Assembly (NCBI GenBank): GCA_003427395.1
Contig: BFEA01000110.1
Span: 591,737 to 633,980, forward strand
Direction of reading: 5' to 3'
Origin: Chara braunii
Taxonomy: Eukaryota > Streptophyta > Charophyceae > Charales > Characeae
Length of the DNA: 42,244 nt
Below, piece by piece: positions 21,052 to 31,457 of the stretch; positions within the stretch are counted from its first letter, which is position 1; every line of letters begins with the position of its first letter. Below the pieces are notes generated by a model. That model saw only the letters and a program-made list of their open reading frames with translations, made no database searches and had not been told where the DNA came from. A program made the translations under genes and the position numbers.

Positions 21052-21647
21052 GTCGGCCACGAGCGCATCTTCCACAAATCGAATATTGGCTCACCCTCCA
21101 ACTCCTTCACAGCAGCCACGGTGTGTTGACCGTTAACAGGGTAATAGTAGTACTTGTCCTTGTCCTCTGGCTTGAAGACATCTTTGTGAACCTTATCAGC
21201 TTTCTCCGGCCTACGCGCCACCGACTTGTAGATGGGTGCCATAACCAAAGGGTTTTTCGTCCAGATCTTCCCCCTTTTCTCGCGGAATTGACTCAGCATC
21301 GCAGCCTTGATGTCGTCCACAGTTTCGCGATTTAGACTGCAGTGGTTGTAATATCTTTCCCAAGACGGGATATCGCAGACCTTCCTGGGGTCGATGAGCA
21401 GTTGGACAGGGAGCTCCTTCTCCACGATTTCACCGCCATCGTTCCGCTCGTATTCGAGCCAGAACGCTTCCGCTTCGTCGCACTGCTCACCGTCAGGCCG
21501 TTCGCCACCGCTCACCGCCTCAACAGTCTTCCGCCTTCGAGGTTTCTTCTGGCCATCGCCTTCTTCAGCTGCCACTTTCCGTTTCGATTTCCCCGAAGGT
21601 TCTCTCGCGGCCGCAGCGCCTGGATCAACCGAATCTCCTCCACCCAC
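20991..21647 (-). pseudogene. ParB/sulfiredoxin-like domain segment
   Basis: After a basic low-complexity start (KSKRKVAAEE...KKPRRRK, likely nuclear-localising) the sequence fits a ParB-type fold. VQLLIDPRKVCDIPSWERYY is the first strand region, LNRETVDDIKAAMLSQF the helix, and KNPLVMAPIYKS a strand. YYYYPVNGQHTVAAVKELEG matches the ParB box II pattern (G-x-H-x-x-A). It closes with TRVVWFSDRDFAR. The frame opens with GTG because a TAA at 21651-21653 lies just upstream in the same frame, so this is an internal segment, not a gene start. In ParB proteins this box binds nucleotide; here that is inference. Confidence 0.55.
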
Positions 21648-21829
21648 GACTTATCCTTCGCGGATGGTCAAACCGTCGGGCCTCCTTGCTTTCTTACTTG
21701 TCGTCCCACCGTTTTCCTTCGCCTTCGGCGGCCTCTTTCCTGAGGCACGTCCTCCGACGTCGCCTCCATCCCCGCCCATCACCGCCTCCGATTTTCCTCT
21801 CATCCTCTTTATACGGAAGGTTCCTTCCT

Positions 21830-22721
21830 TCACCTCCTCTCACACCATCCTCTGTCGCTCGCGCTTCTTCTCTGAAGGAGTCTGCTCCCCGCCAGAGCTT
21901 TCGCGGACAACACCCATCCATTCAGCCTCATTCCGTCCGACATCTTGCCCCGATCTGTCGGATTCTCTTCTCGTCTCATCTCGAAGCGAATATGTATCGC
22001 CGCCTCAGCGGACCTTGATGAGTTTCGGAATACCGACCCGTTGACTACCTGTACCCTGAGAATGCAAGTCCGACGTGTTCCTAGGAGCATCTGGGCCGAC
22101 TTGCGTGTGAACGCTGCGCGCACGCCCCTTGACCCGACCCCTAGCATCTTGAATTGGACTCCCGCACCCCACTGCCGCACCTGGAGTTTCTTGAGCCTAG
22201 TCGGACGACACCTCATGGGGTGGCAGAAGCCGAAAAATATGTTCTCACGGAAGAACCGGACGTTCTTTCGACACCATCAGCGCGAGATCGTGTTATTGCT
22301 CCGGCGATGGAAGATGCTTGCTGCCGCCATCATAATGGCCTTTGAAGTGAGAGCACAACGTCATGTTCGAGCCGTACTCCGGGAAACTCTTGATGGTCAC
22401 CTGCACACCCTTAGCACCTCTGAGAGGCAGTCAGCACTCGTCCTAGAAGCCGTTAGTGTGCAGCTTCAACAAACCTCCAGGAGTCTTGGCGCACGAGACG
22501 ATGGTACCGAGAGAAAAAACGTTGTCCGCTCCCCCAACATCTGGAACGCAAGTGGGTCGCATGAAAACAGCTGGCCCAAAAAGGTCCGCCTGAGCAACGA
22601 AGTCCAAAAACCATTGTGGTCCCATTGCGTGCATATATTGAGGAGTAGATTGCTGAAGAGGTCGTCCCTCCCCGGGGGCAGATGGTCCAGCGCTTGTGGA
22701 TGTGTTCTTTGCGGACGCCAT
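21830..22721 (-). pseudogene. N-terminal region of the ParB/MTase-like gene
   Basis: The ATG at 22719-22721 sits in a good context (ACAATGG) and opens a 92-residue frame to 22443. It starts MASAKNTSTSAGP, then MGPQWFLDFVAQADLFGPAV and SLGTIVSCAKTPGGLLKLHT. The same style of sequence continues in another frame (GVQVTIKSFPEYGSNMTLCS, then HFKGHYDGGS near 22330). It goes on in a third (RFFRENIFFGFCHP near 22230, then the frame at 21830-22216). I recognise no domain. The frame jumps may be introns or indels. It lies directly upstream of the ParB-like part and on the same strand, so I treat it as the same gene. Confidence 0.4.
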
Positions 22722-22739
22722 TGTACTCCCACCCGTTGA

Positions 22740-23547
22740 CTAACACGGCCAACCTCAGACTAACTCGGATGACTAATACGCCCAACCCCAGACAACTACA
22801 GAAGCGAAGCGCGAACTAACTCGGACTTAACGAAATGGAGGACAAAAAGGACGTAAGAGATGGGTATTCGAAATGAACACGAAGTCACAACAATCGGGTG
22901 AAGGATAGGAAAGACAGCAGTCCTTTGGCAGTGTGCGAACGAGCTCGCTGTCGTAGAATCGAGGAAGAGGTGATTTATCTTCAGGAAAGTACGAACTAAC
23001 TTGGAGTTTCGGGAATGAAGTCGTCTACAACGAGCACCGCATGGGTATCGACAAGAGGGAACCCACATGCAGTTCCGGGTTCAAGAAAACCGAAGAATGA
23101 GATTGGTGTTTGAAATGCAAACGAATACAAAACAATTGGGTGGCTGGAAGAGTGAGTTCGGAGGGAAGACGACAACTCTTCGGAAAGATTGCGACCCGAC
23201 TAGATGCCCTCGAAACGAGTAAGATGTGGTTTATCGACAAGTGCGAAGGGTGTCGACAAGTGCGAACTAACTCGCAATTCTGTAGAGAAGACAACAATGG
23301 CAACCCGCAGCACTAGGGGAAAGTACGAACTAACTCGGAATTGTGGAACTGAAGACCTGAAAGCCGCACGGGATGGGTTATCAACTCCTCCAGCAGTGTT
23401 GCTCAAAAAGTGCGAACTAACTCGCATTTGTGGAAATAAAGAACTGCCTTTAATGAAATATGTGTCTAACCTTGGGAAAATTGCGAATTACCTCGCAGTT
23501 GTCAGTCCTCGAAGACTGTATGTCGCAAACTGGGAACTGACTCGCAA

Positions 23548-23629
<82 letters not shown>

Positions 23630-23930
23630 GTCGGCGACCTCACAAGGGACAGGTGAGCGAAAATCGGGAATTGATTCGGTGTTCAGTATAGAAACTAGGT
23701 ATTGATTCGGGGTTCGCCATGCGCAGCGACGACTACAAGTTGCGAAGGGGATCGAGCAACTTTATACGAACGTTATCGTGGCTATGGCGAAAGGTAATCG
23801 AGCTGCGAAACGCGGATCGGCTATGGCGGACGGAGGNGGATGGTGGAGAAAAGACATCAGAACACGTCCACTGGCGAAACAACAAAACCGGGAATTGATT
23901 CAGGGTTCAACAGAACGCGACTGCGGCGTT
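22740..23930. repeat. Cluster of about ten dispersed palindromes (intergenic)
   Basis: Copies of the palindromic motif occur at about 22811-22828, 22989-23010, 23260-23279, 23321-23344, 23408-23430, 23481-23501, 23529-23550, 23663-23684 and 23888-23909. The best is TGCGAACTAACTCGCA. The last two are weaker (GGGAATTGATTCGGTG type). Spacing is irregular (40-200 bp) and the DNA between copies is not repeated. The cluster lies just upstream of the ParB/MTase-like gene start. Translated, the copies give a recurring C-E-L-T-R peptide, which I take as a by-product. Confidence 0.8.
23553..23627. repeat. (CT)n(AT)n microsatellite
   Basis: A CT dinucleotide array runs straight into an AT array ending near 23627. 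Length estimates may be unreliable in the assembly. Confidence 0.97.
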
Positions 23931-24336
23931 ATATCCTGCAGGTACAGATAGGGCATCTGGGAATGTGTTCGGACGTTGGACACAGAATAGGACAACTCAA
24001 GTTATATAATTTTACCTTCGTCGTGCATTGAGTGAGCAACCAACGTCAGACGGATATGGATGTGCGACCACCGAACCAGCTATGGTGGAGGGATATCGAG
24101 CTAGGAAGAGCGAAGAGCGAAGAGCGAACAGTGAACCGAACACAATGTGGCAACTGCGGACGGAGCGACGAGCGAAGAGTGAGCGGGCTATGGCGAAAAG
24201 TGGTGGGGGCTGAAGACCAAATATTAGAACGCGCGTGGAAGCGGTAGCGTGACTTGATATGTGGAGCGCCAACAAAAGGGATAACTCGAGGGCTGCAACG
24301 CCTCTTATACTTTGCTATAGCAGGCCTCGCGTCGGG
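23931..24336. other. No gene seen
   Basis: GC-balanced sequence with frequent GAGCGAAGAGCGAACAG-type purine stretches (24100-24200). The short frames on both strands have no recognisable domain and repetitive composition. Confidence 0.5.
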
Positions 24337-24446
24337 ATCAAGGTGGGGCCGAATCAATTCGCATATCGCACCCCTGGGCCCATAAAACGCCATCAAGGTG
24401 GGGCCGAATCGATTCGCGTATCGCACCCCTGGGCCCATAAAACACC
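24337..24446. repeat. 55-bp tandem duplication with inner palindrome
   Basis: Units 24337-24391 and 24392-24446 are about 90% identical. Each contains CGAATCAATTCGC or CGAATCGATTCGCG; the second is a perfect palindrome (CGAATCGATTCG). They also share CACCCCTGGGCCCATAAAAC. The inner palindrome resembles a variant of the dispersed palindrome of this region. Confidence 0.9.
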
Positions 24447-24829
24447 AAGGCCTATAAACGGTAAGGGGTACCGGAAATTGTCAGCCGTCGATCAACAATT
24501 TTCAACCGCAAAGATGAACGGAGCCACTGATATGCCAGTGGCCCCAAAATCTCCGTAAACTCCGGCGTGCAATAATGTGACAGTTCCCAAAAACAAGAGG
24601 CAGGCAATATCATTTTCGCAGTTCTAATCTAGACCGTCGATCGGCATGATCCGACGCACGAGGTCAGGTGCAAGAATGTATAAGGTGCTGCGATTCATTG
24701 TGCGCTGAGGCGGTTCGTTGCGCGCCGAGGAGCGGCGATTCGTTGTGCGCCGAGTTCAAAAACCCTGAAAATCTATAAGTTCCGGTGTCGCTGTCATTCA
24801 GCCATTTTGCAAATGTCAACGGCGTTGGA
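24447..24829. other. No gene seen; short GCGC-rich direct repeats
   Basis: Around 24695-24755 there are three related pieces (GATTCGTTGTGCGC and GGTTCGTTGCGCGCCGAG types). Nothing else stands out and no reading frame is supported. Confidence 0.5.
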
Positions 24830-26250
24830 TATCAATGCGCTTAGCCATGCACCATCGCCATCGATGCGCTTAGCTCATCGCCATCACCAACGCTCGCCAT
24901 GCACCATCGCCATTGATGCGCTTAGCTCATCGCCATCGCGACGCAAAGCTATATCCCCCATCGCAGTCGTCGCGCTTGCCTGACCATCGCAGCGCTGACA
25001 ATCGCTATTGCTCTCATCACAGCGCTGGCCATCGCTGCGCCATCTCTCAATCGGTGCGCCATCGCTATCGCTATCGCTGCCATCGCTATCGATATCGCTG
25101 CCATCGCTATCGCTGCCATCGCTATCGCTGTTCCATCGCTGCGCCATCGCTCTCCACCGTTGCGCCATCGCTATCGATGTTCCATCGCCGTGCCATTGCT
25201 GCGCCATCGCTCTCCACCGGTGCGCCATCGTTGCGCCATCACTATCGCTGTTCCATCGCTGCCATCGCTATCGTTATCACTGCATTGTAACACGTTCCAT
25301 CGCTGCGCCATCGCTCTCCAACGGTGCGCCACCGCTCTCCACTGCAGCGCTGACCATCGCTATCGAAGCCCTAGCCAGTGTTATCCCACCGCAGCGCTGC
25401 GCGATTTCTCTCTCCATGCCGCACGATCTCCCTTCATCGCTGAGTGATCACTCTCCATGTCACTCCATCACTGCACGATCTGTGTCGACCACCGGGCAAC
25501 CTCCATCCTTGCCCCAGAGGCTCTTCATTACTCCTGCGCGATCCCGCGGTCGTTGCAGTCGCCCATCACTGTGGAATCGCACGAAACAAGTCACATGTAT
25601 GCTTAACGAAGGTTTAACTCGATGGAACTGATGTTGTGCAATAACAAATCCTGGCCATCGCTGTGCCTTCTTTCTCCATCGCTGCGGCATCGCTAACCAT
25701 TGTTGCGCGTCCTCTCTCCATCTCTCTCCACCGATGCGCGATCTCTACCGACCTTTCGTCATCTATCCCCATCGCTGCGGTATCTTTCCTAATCTATCTC
25801 CTTCGTCATCTATCTCCTCCGGTGCGCTATCTTTCCTAATCTATCTCCTTCGTCATCTATCTCCATCGCCACGCTTTCCTTATCTATCTCCATCGTCATC
25901 TTTGTGCTTCGGTGCGCCATCTTTCTCCATTGCTGTGCTATCGGTAACCATCGCTGCGCCTGCTATCTCCATTGCTGCGCCATGTTTCTCCATCGATGCG
26001 CAATCTCTCTCTCGTTGTGGCACATCTCCCAATCAGTTCGCGATCTCTTTCCCTTCCTGCGCCATCTACCTTCTTCCCCGGAATATACAACGTACTTTCA
26101 TTATAGTTGTCTTTAGACTGAAAGATGACCCGAATTCAGTTGTAATGACCGTACGTTGTATTCGGGGGAAGACTGTGACTCCATCCATCTCTCTCATTCG
26201 GTGCGCCATCTCTCTCCATGTATTTTGATCGATGCGCCGTCTGCCCATCT
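24830..26250. repeat. CATCGC-based imperfect minisatellite
   Basis: About 1.4 kb is built from variants of CCATCGCTGCGCCATCGCTA with short (CTATCG)n stretches. The pattern is cleanest at 25020-25330 and decays towards 26250 (CGTCATCTATCTCCATCG, then ATCTCTCTCC types). Frames within it on both strands encode repetitive His/Arg/Ser or Asp/Ser peptides and are not genes. A foldback element sits inside at 26074-26170. Confidence 0.92.
26074..26170. mobile_element. 97-bp foldback element (MITE-like) inside the minisatellite
   Basis: The left arm 26074-26109 (TTCCCCGGAATATACAACGT...) is an imperfect reverse complement of the right arm 26136-26170 (...ACGTTGTATTCGGGGGAA). Arms of about 35 bp leave an inner stretch of 26 bp. 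The flanks are CATCGC-type satellite sequence, so it looks inserted. No coding capacity; a target-site duplication is not clear. Confidence 0.7.
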
Positions 26251-26350
26251 TAAAAAATAGTATGCCATCTTTTCCTATTTCTCTGTTGCGACGATTTGTG
26301 GCTCGTACTACACGCAGAACAAGCCGGAAACAACTTGCACTTGTACCCGC

Positions 26351-26757
26351 AGTTTCGTAATGGAAATGCTCGTTTACAAGTGCGAATTCGTTCGCTCTTG
26401 AACCAACGAACCCCTTAATTTGTTACTGTTTAAGCCATAGGTCATAATTAACTCGCACTTGTGCCACGAGTTTCGTAATGAAAATACCCGTTTGCAAGTG
26501 CGAATTTATTCGCTCTTCAACGAACCATCCCCCTAAATTGCTTACTCTTTAGTCCATGAGTCCCAGTTTCATAGTTGAAATGCTCGTTTGCAAGTGCGAA
26601 TTTATTCGCTCTTCAACCAACCATACCCATAAATTTGTGACTTCTTAGTCCATAAGCCCCAGTTTCATAATAGAAATGCTCGTTTGCAAGTGCGAATTTA
26701 TTCACTCTTCAACCAACCATCCCCCTCAATTTGTTCCTGTTTAGTCGATAAGTCGCG
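26351..26757. repeat. Four-copy tandem array (96-118 bp), each with a palindrome
   Basis: Units start at about 26351, 26469, 26565 and 26661. Each begins AGTTTCRTAATGGAAATGCT or a close variant, continues CGTTTGC and reaches the palindrome AAGTGCGAATTTATTCGCTC. Each ends with CAACCAACCATCCCC and a TTAGTCCATAAG-like stretch. The array is upstream of the DUF7869-type gene at 27278. Confidence 0.9.
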
Positions 26758-27277
26758 TCTCTTCTCGGCCCAAAAGAATGAAGTCCTTTTGTATTTGCGA
26801 GTTAACTCGCCACTGAACTAACCACGAAGGCAATTTCTTATTGCACGACGTAATTGAAATGTTCCTCTGAAGTGCGAATTTTTTGGCACTTGAAATTGTT
26901 TGTTGTTTAGTGGATAATACCGAATTGACTCGCACTTGTGTTCGCTCTTGTTCCGACCATGAACTCAATTTCTTACTGTACGTTAAATAACCCGAATCAG
27001 CTCGCATTTGTACTCTCGCCTGAAAAAGTGAGAATTTACTCGGACATATCCAAACCACTTGCACACTGAACGAGTGGGAGAGGAGTCGGACGTGAGATAC
27101 CACTTGAGCCTCACATCAGGGTCCGACAAAACGATATGGATTCAAATGTTGTTGTTCCACTGTTTTGTGATAAATATTAGAAATGCGAGTTTGCTCCTTC
27201 TTGGTTATTTCCCTGACCTCGTCATACGTTGACGTGATTTTCTTGTTGTACAGTTTCCGTGTGAATCGTCTCTTCAA
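26758..27277. repeat. Further palindrome copies upstream of the DUF7869-type gene
   Basis: Palindrome variants lie at about 26793-26814 (TTGCGAGTTAACTCGCCA, nearly perfect), 26869-26892, 26921-26940, 26992-27010 and 27027-27046. The remaining 230 bp before 27278 shows no other feature; promoter elements cannot be assigned. Confidence 0.75.
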
Positions 27278-30200
27278 ATGGTTGTCCAATCCGTCCACTG
27301 TGTCACGCCACCGTCACAACAACACGGAGAAGACGATGTTCGAGAACGTAGTTCTTGTGACAGCAGCCCGGAAGCTCCCTCTGATCAGCATTGCGGTTTG
27401 AAAAGGGAGTTCTCGATGTTGACCCCGATGAATCATTCAGGCTCGTCTACGATGTCCGCCCGGCGTCGTTTTGTTCGCTTTACCGACGTAACCGACGGTC
27501 AGCGCGTATCTACAGCGCTAATCCCCAGTAGTGAGGGTGTTCGGGATGTCGAAACGTTTTCCGGTGGGTGGATGTTCGTGGATACAGATTTCTCTGGTAT
27601 GTCCGAAACGACCGGATCAGACCTCGTGCGGACAGCGGGTAGACTGTCTGAAAGCATCAAAGTTACCCAACCCCTAGCATTTGACTACAGTCGGTCGTTG
27701 GTGGACACAGACTTCTGCAGTGCGCAAGATAGAAACGAAACTGATCGGGAACAGTGCGGTGCATTTGCTAGAAACAGGTATGATAGGGACCAGGCAACGG
27801 AACGTGCGTGTGAAAGTGCGAAGATAGGTAAGAGAATTGCATGTGAAGCCGAAAAAGTTGGCTCTCCGTCGATGACAGCCACGGGTGCAATGGAAAATTG
27901 GCAGACTGGTTTTGTAGACACAGACTTCCACAGTTCATCAGAATTCTCCCAATCTGATTTGCCGAGAACCGCTCCCACGGACAGATCAAAATTCCTAGGT
28001 GCAGCGCATAGGTCACCGACCAAAAGCCAACTTGGAACTCCCGAAGCAGTCCTTCAAGTTTTGTCTTATCCCCTACCTGGAGAAAGGCGAAGATATAATC
28101 GAAAAAATAGGCCAGTTAGAAGGTCAAAGCATTCGAAGAGGGCCAAAAGTCGATTGAATGAAACTAACATTGCGCACGTCCCGACGCACAAATGTTGTAA
28201 GAACAAGTGTCTTCAGGTCTTGACCATTGACGATATCAAACCGGTGCGCGAAACCTATTGCGAAATGTCCCTCGAAAGGAGGATCGAGTGGTGGATGCAA
28301 ACCCTCGACAATTTCACTATCCTCGACGGCGGTCTGGAAAGAGTCCAACCAGTGTTGTGCAAACGCCGTGTGTGCATCGCCGGTTGGTGCAAAATAATAG
28401 GGATATGTCAAAACACATTTTGTCGTTATAGCAAGTGCAAGTTGGACGGGGTCGTCCGTGGCCATCATGGTCGATGGGGATTGTTGAATCTGAGACCGGA
28501 GTATATGAGCATGCTGGCTCGTGTGACAAGGTTCGTGGAAGAACATGGAGATGCTATGCCTAACGAAATGGTTGTGAGGAGGACCTCACAATGACCTAAA
28601 GTTAGGCTCCCTGCTTATTTCACGAAGCTCCTTGTATACGAGTCCATCAAGGCGGACTTGGAAGCGGCGGGTCAGACCGTCGTTTCGGAGCAAGTCTTCT
28701 ACTCCATATGGAGGAAGTACTTGTGGCATGCCGATCTTGCTAAGTCCAACTCGTTCACAAAGTGTGGCGAGTGCGTCCGCCTTAGACATGTCAGAGATAG
28801 CGCCTTTCTCCTTCGTGACCGTAGGGATTTCGATGAAAAGCACCGCAAACACCAACTAGATCAGGTCGCTCACCGTGCGGATTACGCTGACTGGAAACTT
28901 CGTTCCATTTTGAACCCCGCGGAATACCTCTGGCTTATAGTGGATGGAATGGATCAGAAAAAGGTAACCATTACTCACATCGGCATGTATAATTACTCCA
29001 AGGATCATCGACACGACATGATGATGAAAACGAACCTGACCGCGGTCGTAGCTCACGGCAGGAAACCGTCCATTTATGTTTACATGTATTTGCCTTTCTA
29101 TGCGCACGGTTCCGATGGCACCATGACGTGCATTATGCGGACTCTATGTGAGTTGCAGGCGTCGGGCCAGAAATGGTCACACCACCTCCAAATCCAGGCG
29201 GACAATTGCTGGAGGGAAAACAAAAACCAATACCTTATGTGTTTGGCCTCTCTTCTGGTGAATTTCGGGATTTTCGAAGATATCGAAGTGGGGTTCATGC
29301 TCGTTGGCCACACGCATACCAACATAGACGCGATTTTTAGTGTTTTCTCGAAGAAACTGAAGTTAAAGGATGCTTACACCATGAAGCAGTTGTTCTCGCT
29401 TATCGAGTCGTCGCACAAGATACCGCCGAAGTGCATTGAACTCAATCACCTTGCCGATTGGCGCCGGGTAGTGGATCGATACGTCGACAAAAGCATCGTT
29501 GGCGTGTCGAAACTGCATCTCTTCAAATTCTTCATGCATGACGGCAGTCCCGTCATGGTGTACAAGAAGTACTGTACCGATGCGGAATGGATGCCGGAAG
29601 GCAGACCAGTTCACTGGTTCCCAGTTGTTGATGGGCAGTATGCAGGCCCTACCTCCCCTCCATAGCCGTGTGTTATTCTTGGTGTCGTTAAAGACGATTT
29701 TCGGATGGCTCGTGACAGTGTCCAAAAATTTGTGGACGTCCTCGAACAGCACAGACACATGTGGCAGACATATAGGAAGGAGGAGGTCGACAAGCAGGAG
29801 GATGCTTTGTCTTACTGGAAAACCATCTTCGTCGAGGCGAACGACATGATCCAAATGCAAAAGAAGAAGGAGACGGAAGAGGGTGAGGAAGAGGATGTCC
29901 TTAAGGCGGACGAGCCCGAGATCTACCCTCACACCTTCTGGCCACAATAAGTCGAAACTGTGGAGGAAGTTCAAGAAGTCGACCCTCCTTCGCCAGATGC
30001 TTCGCTTATATATGTAGGACCGAGGGCGGGCCGTCCAAAAGTGGACTTCGACCCTCGGCGCCATATAAACAAAGGTGATTTTCTGATTGTTAGGCCGCCT
30101 GATGAGGAACTGTCTCAAGGTGTCCCGTTCAAGGTTGGCAAAGCACAGTCTGAGGTTGTGGACGACCGTTCCTCACCGCATTTCGGTTGTTTACATATAC

Positions 30201-30466
30201 AGTGGTGGGTGCCTACAGGTCACTCGTCCGATCTTCGCGAAAGGTACTCCGGCGCTTGGACGAAGAGGTGGAAACTTTCCACTTCGGACGAGGAACAATG
30301 GCAACGTGCCGAAACCGTGGCTTATTCTTGGAGAAGACCTTTTCGCAAAGGGACGGATGAGATCAAATTCGTGACAGGCCTTGCAATACCGACATCCGTT
30401 TGCAAGAAAGCGCTTGTGGCGTTGGGGGACAGTTGTCTTTCCAATCCGTGCGACGTGCCCGTTTAG
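27278..30466 (+). pseudogene. DUF7869-type protein, possibly transposase-like; one frame with three stops
   Basis: One frame of 1,063 codons is broken only by TGA 28592-28594, TAG 29663-29665 and TAA 29948-29950. The N-terminal 250 residues are Ser/Thr-rich and hold three VDTDF motifs (about 27579, 27700 and 27916). A Cys/Trp region follows (CCKNKC, ERRIEWWMQTL, VCIAGWCKIIGICQNTFCR), then FTKCGECVRLRH. The core has LIVDGMDQKK, QADNCWRENKNQY and VGHTHTNIDAIFS, the hallmarks I know from the eukaryotic family Pfam calls DUF7869. The C-terminal part has an acidic coiled-coil-like stretch and HIQWWVPTGHSSDLRERYSG. Conserved Asp residues suggest an RNase H-like fold; a transposase role is inference. 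Start chosen at the first ATG of the frame. Confidence 0.75.
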
Positions 30467-30469
30467 ATA

Positions 30470-30550
30470 AATGCGAACTGATTGGGATTTGGTAGCTACG
30501 AACTCCGCTAAGATAATGACGAGACGTGAACTGCGAACTAATTCCAGTTT
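30470..30550. repeat. Two palindrome copies between DUF7869-type gene and gene A
   Basis: AATGCGAACTGATTGGGATT (30470-) and AACTGCGAACTAATTCCAGT (30529-) are degenerate forms of the dispersed palindrome. They sit in the 97-bp gap between the two genes. Confidence 0.6.
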
Positions 30551-30563
30551 CTTGTCCTGCAGG
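30548..30563 (+). promoter_or_regulatory. Acceptor-like sequence before gene A
   Basis: TTTCTTGTCCTGCAG ends at 30562 and is followed by G and the ATG of gene A at 30564. Pyrimidine-rich sequence plus CAG|G fits a 3' splice site, which would imply an intron in the 5' UTR. Gene C has the same CAG|G-ATG layout. Confidence 0.4.
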
Positions 30564-31457
30564 ATGCTTGACGACGACACACCATCGTGCGACGTTGTAT
30601 ATGCGACAACGTCCTACGAAACCTCGTCGTACGCGAGCGAGTATTACTTTTCGATCGAGAATGTGGACACGGATCTTATCATCATGAACAAATACATTTG
30701 GGCACAACAAACGCTCGGTCTTGACAGCGATTATCTTCATATCGAAGCTGGGGTCGGCCTCAACGGTTACATTGCACCCGAAACACGTGTTGTTGATGGA
30801 CAAACTACAATAGTTCGTGATAGAGGATCAAATATGTAGTACCTCTACTGGACTTTAGAAGAAGTCCAACTTTTGGAAGTTCCATCCAGTCAGGAGGAGA
30901 AGATGGACGTCGAGGATATGGTAGATGACTGGGAGTCGCTGTACTTCGAATAAGAGTGGGGTTGTATGGACGAGCAACATGCTAAACTTTGCGCATGGTA
31001 CTGCATCGGGAAGCCGCAGTTGCGTTTTCCTGTGATCATAGACTACCATGGCCGAGTTCGTTTGTTCAACCGTGGCACCCCTCTGCTGACTCTTTTCACG
31101 GCGGCCAAGCTTTGTGGTAAGCAAATGAGAGTTTTTTTCCTTGTGAGGGAAGACTTTCGCGAGCCCGTGTCCGTTGGTGCTCTCGAGCGCTTCCGTGAAC
31201 GATTCGAAATAGATCCTTCGCTCGCGAAAGAGTTGAATGAAAGGGTTGACTGTTTGGTGCATGTCCAACTTCACTTCCTTTTCAGATTGTGTGACGACAT
31301 ATTCTTCACGTTGGAACACAAGGACAACTGCAATGACTACACTCTACGAAAAGTTTCACATCACCGTTCGAGTGTCAAAACATTGGAATTCGTAGGGGGT
31401 AGGCGGAGACAGATCTACAACTGTCCTTACTGTGAGGATGGACACCAGTCGCCATGA
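30564..31457 (+). pseudogene. Gene A, novel family member (two in-frame stops)
   Basis: One frame of 297 codons starts MLDDDTPSCDVVYATTSYET and is interrupted only by TAG 30837-30839 and TAA 30951-30953. Conserved with gene B are DLIIMNKYIW...DYLHIE, KLCAWYCIGKP, PVIIDYHGRVRLFNRGT, MRVFFLVREDF and RVDCLVHVQLHFLF...CDDIFFTLE. The TAG falls where gene B has Trp (NFWYLY), so TGG to TAG is likely. The last residues contain C-P-Y-C. No signal peptide, transmembrane segment or known domain is visible. I do not recognise the family. Confidence 0.6.

Larger units (their letters stand above)
19475..22721 (-). pseudogene. ParB-like domain plus degenerate DNA-methyltransferase-like protein (broken)
   Basis: This is a reconstruction of one minus-strand gene from consecutive frames; the single parts are listed separately. 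The order is a novel N-terminal region (22721-21650), a ParB/Srx-like domain (21647-20991), a helical linker, and a region resembling the two halves of an N4/N6-type DNA methyltransferase (20786-19500). ParB plus methyltransferase fusions are known from bacteria and phages; in a eukaryotic genome this would be an acquired and altered version. Several frame changes and stops are present. Some may be introns, since the gene would be eukaryotic. The methyltransferase motifs are degraded, so an enzymatic role is doubtful. The family assignment is from memory of motifs only. Confidence 0.5.

Noticed and set aside
20076-22044. Plus-strand ORFs of 110-275 codons opposite the ParB/MTase-like gene
   Set aside because: They are antisense shadows of a GC-rich coding strand. 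The minus-strand frames show domain-like patterns and the plus-strand ones do not.
23204-23656. 150-codon ORF with recurring C-E-L-T-R peptides
   Set aside because: The recurring peptide is the translation of the palindrome copies. Spacing is irregular and the frame runs into a CT/AT microsatellite.
24884-26228. Several ORFs rich in His/Arg/Ser or Asp/Ser
   Set aside because: They are translations of the CATCGC minisatellite on both strands.
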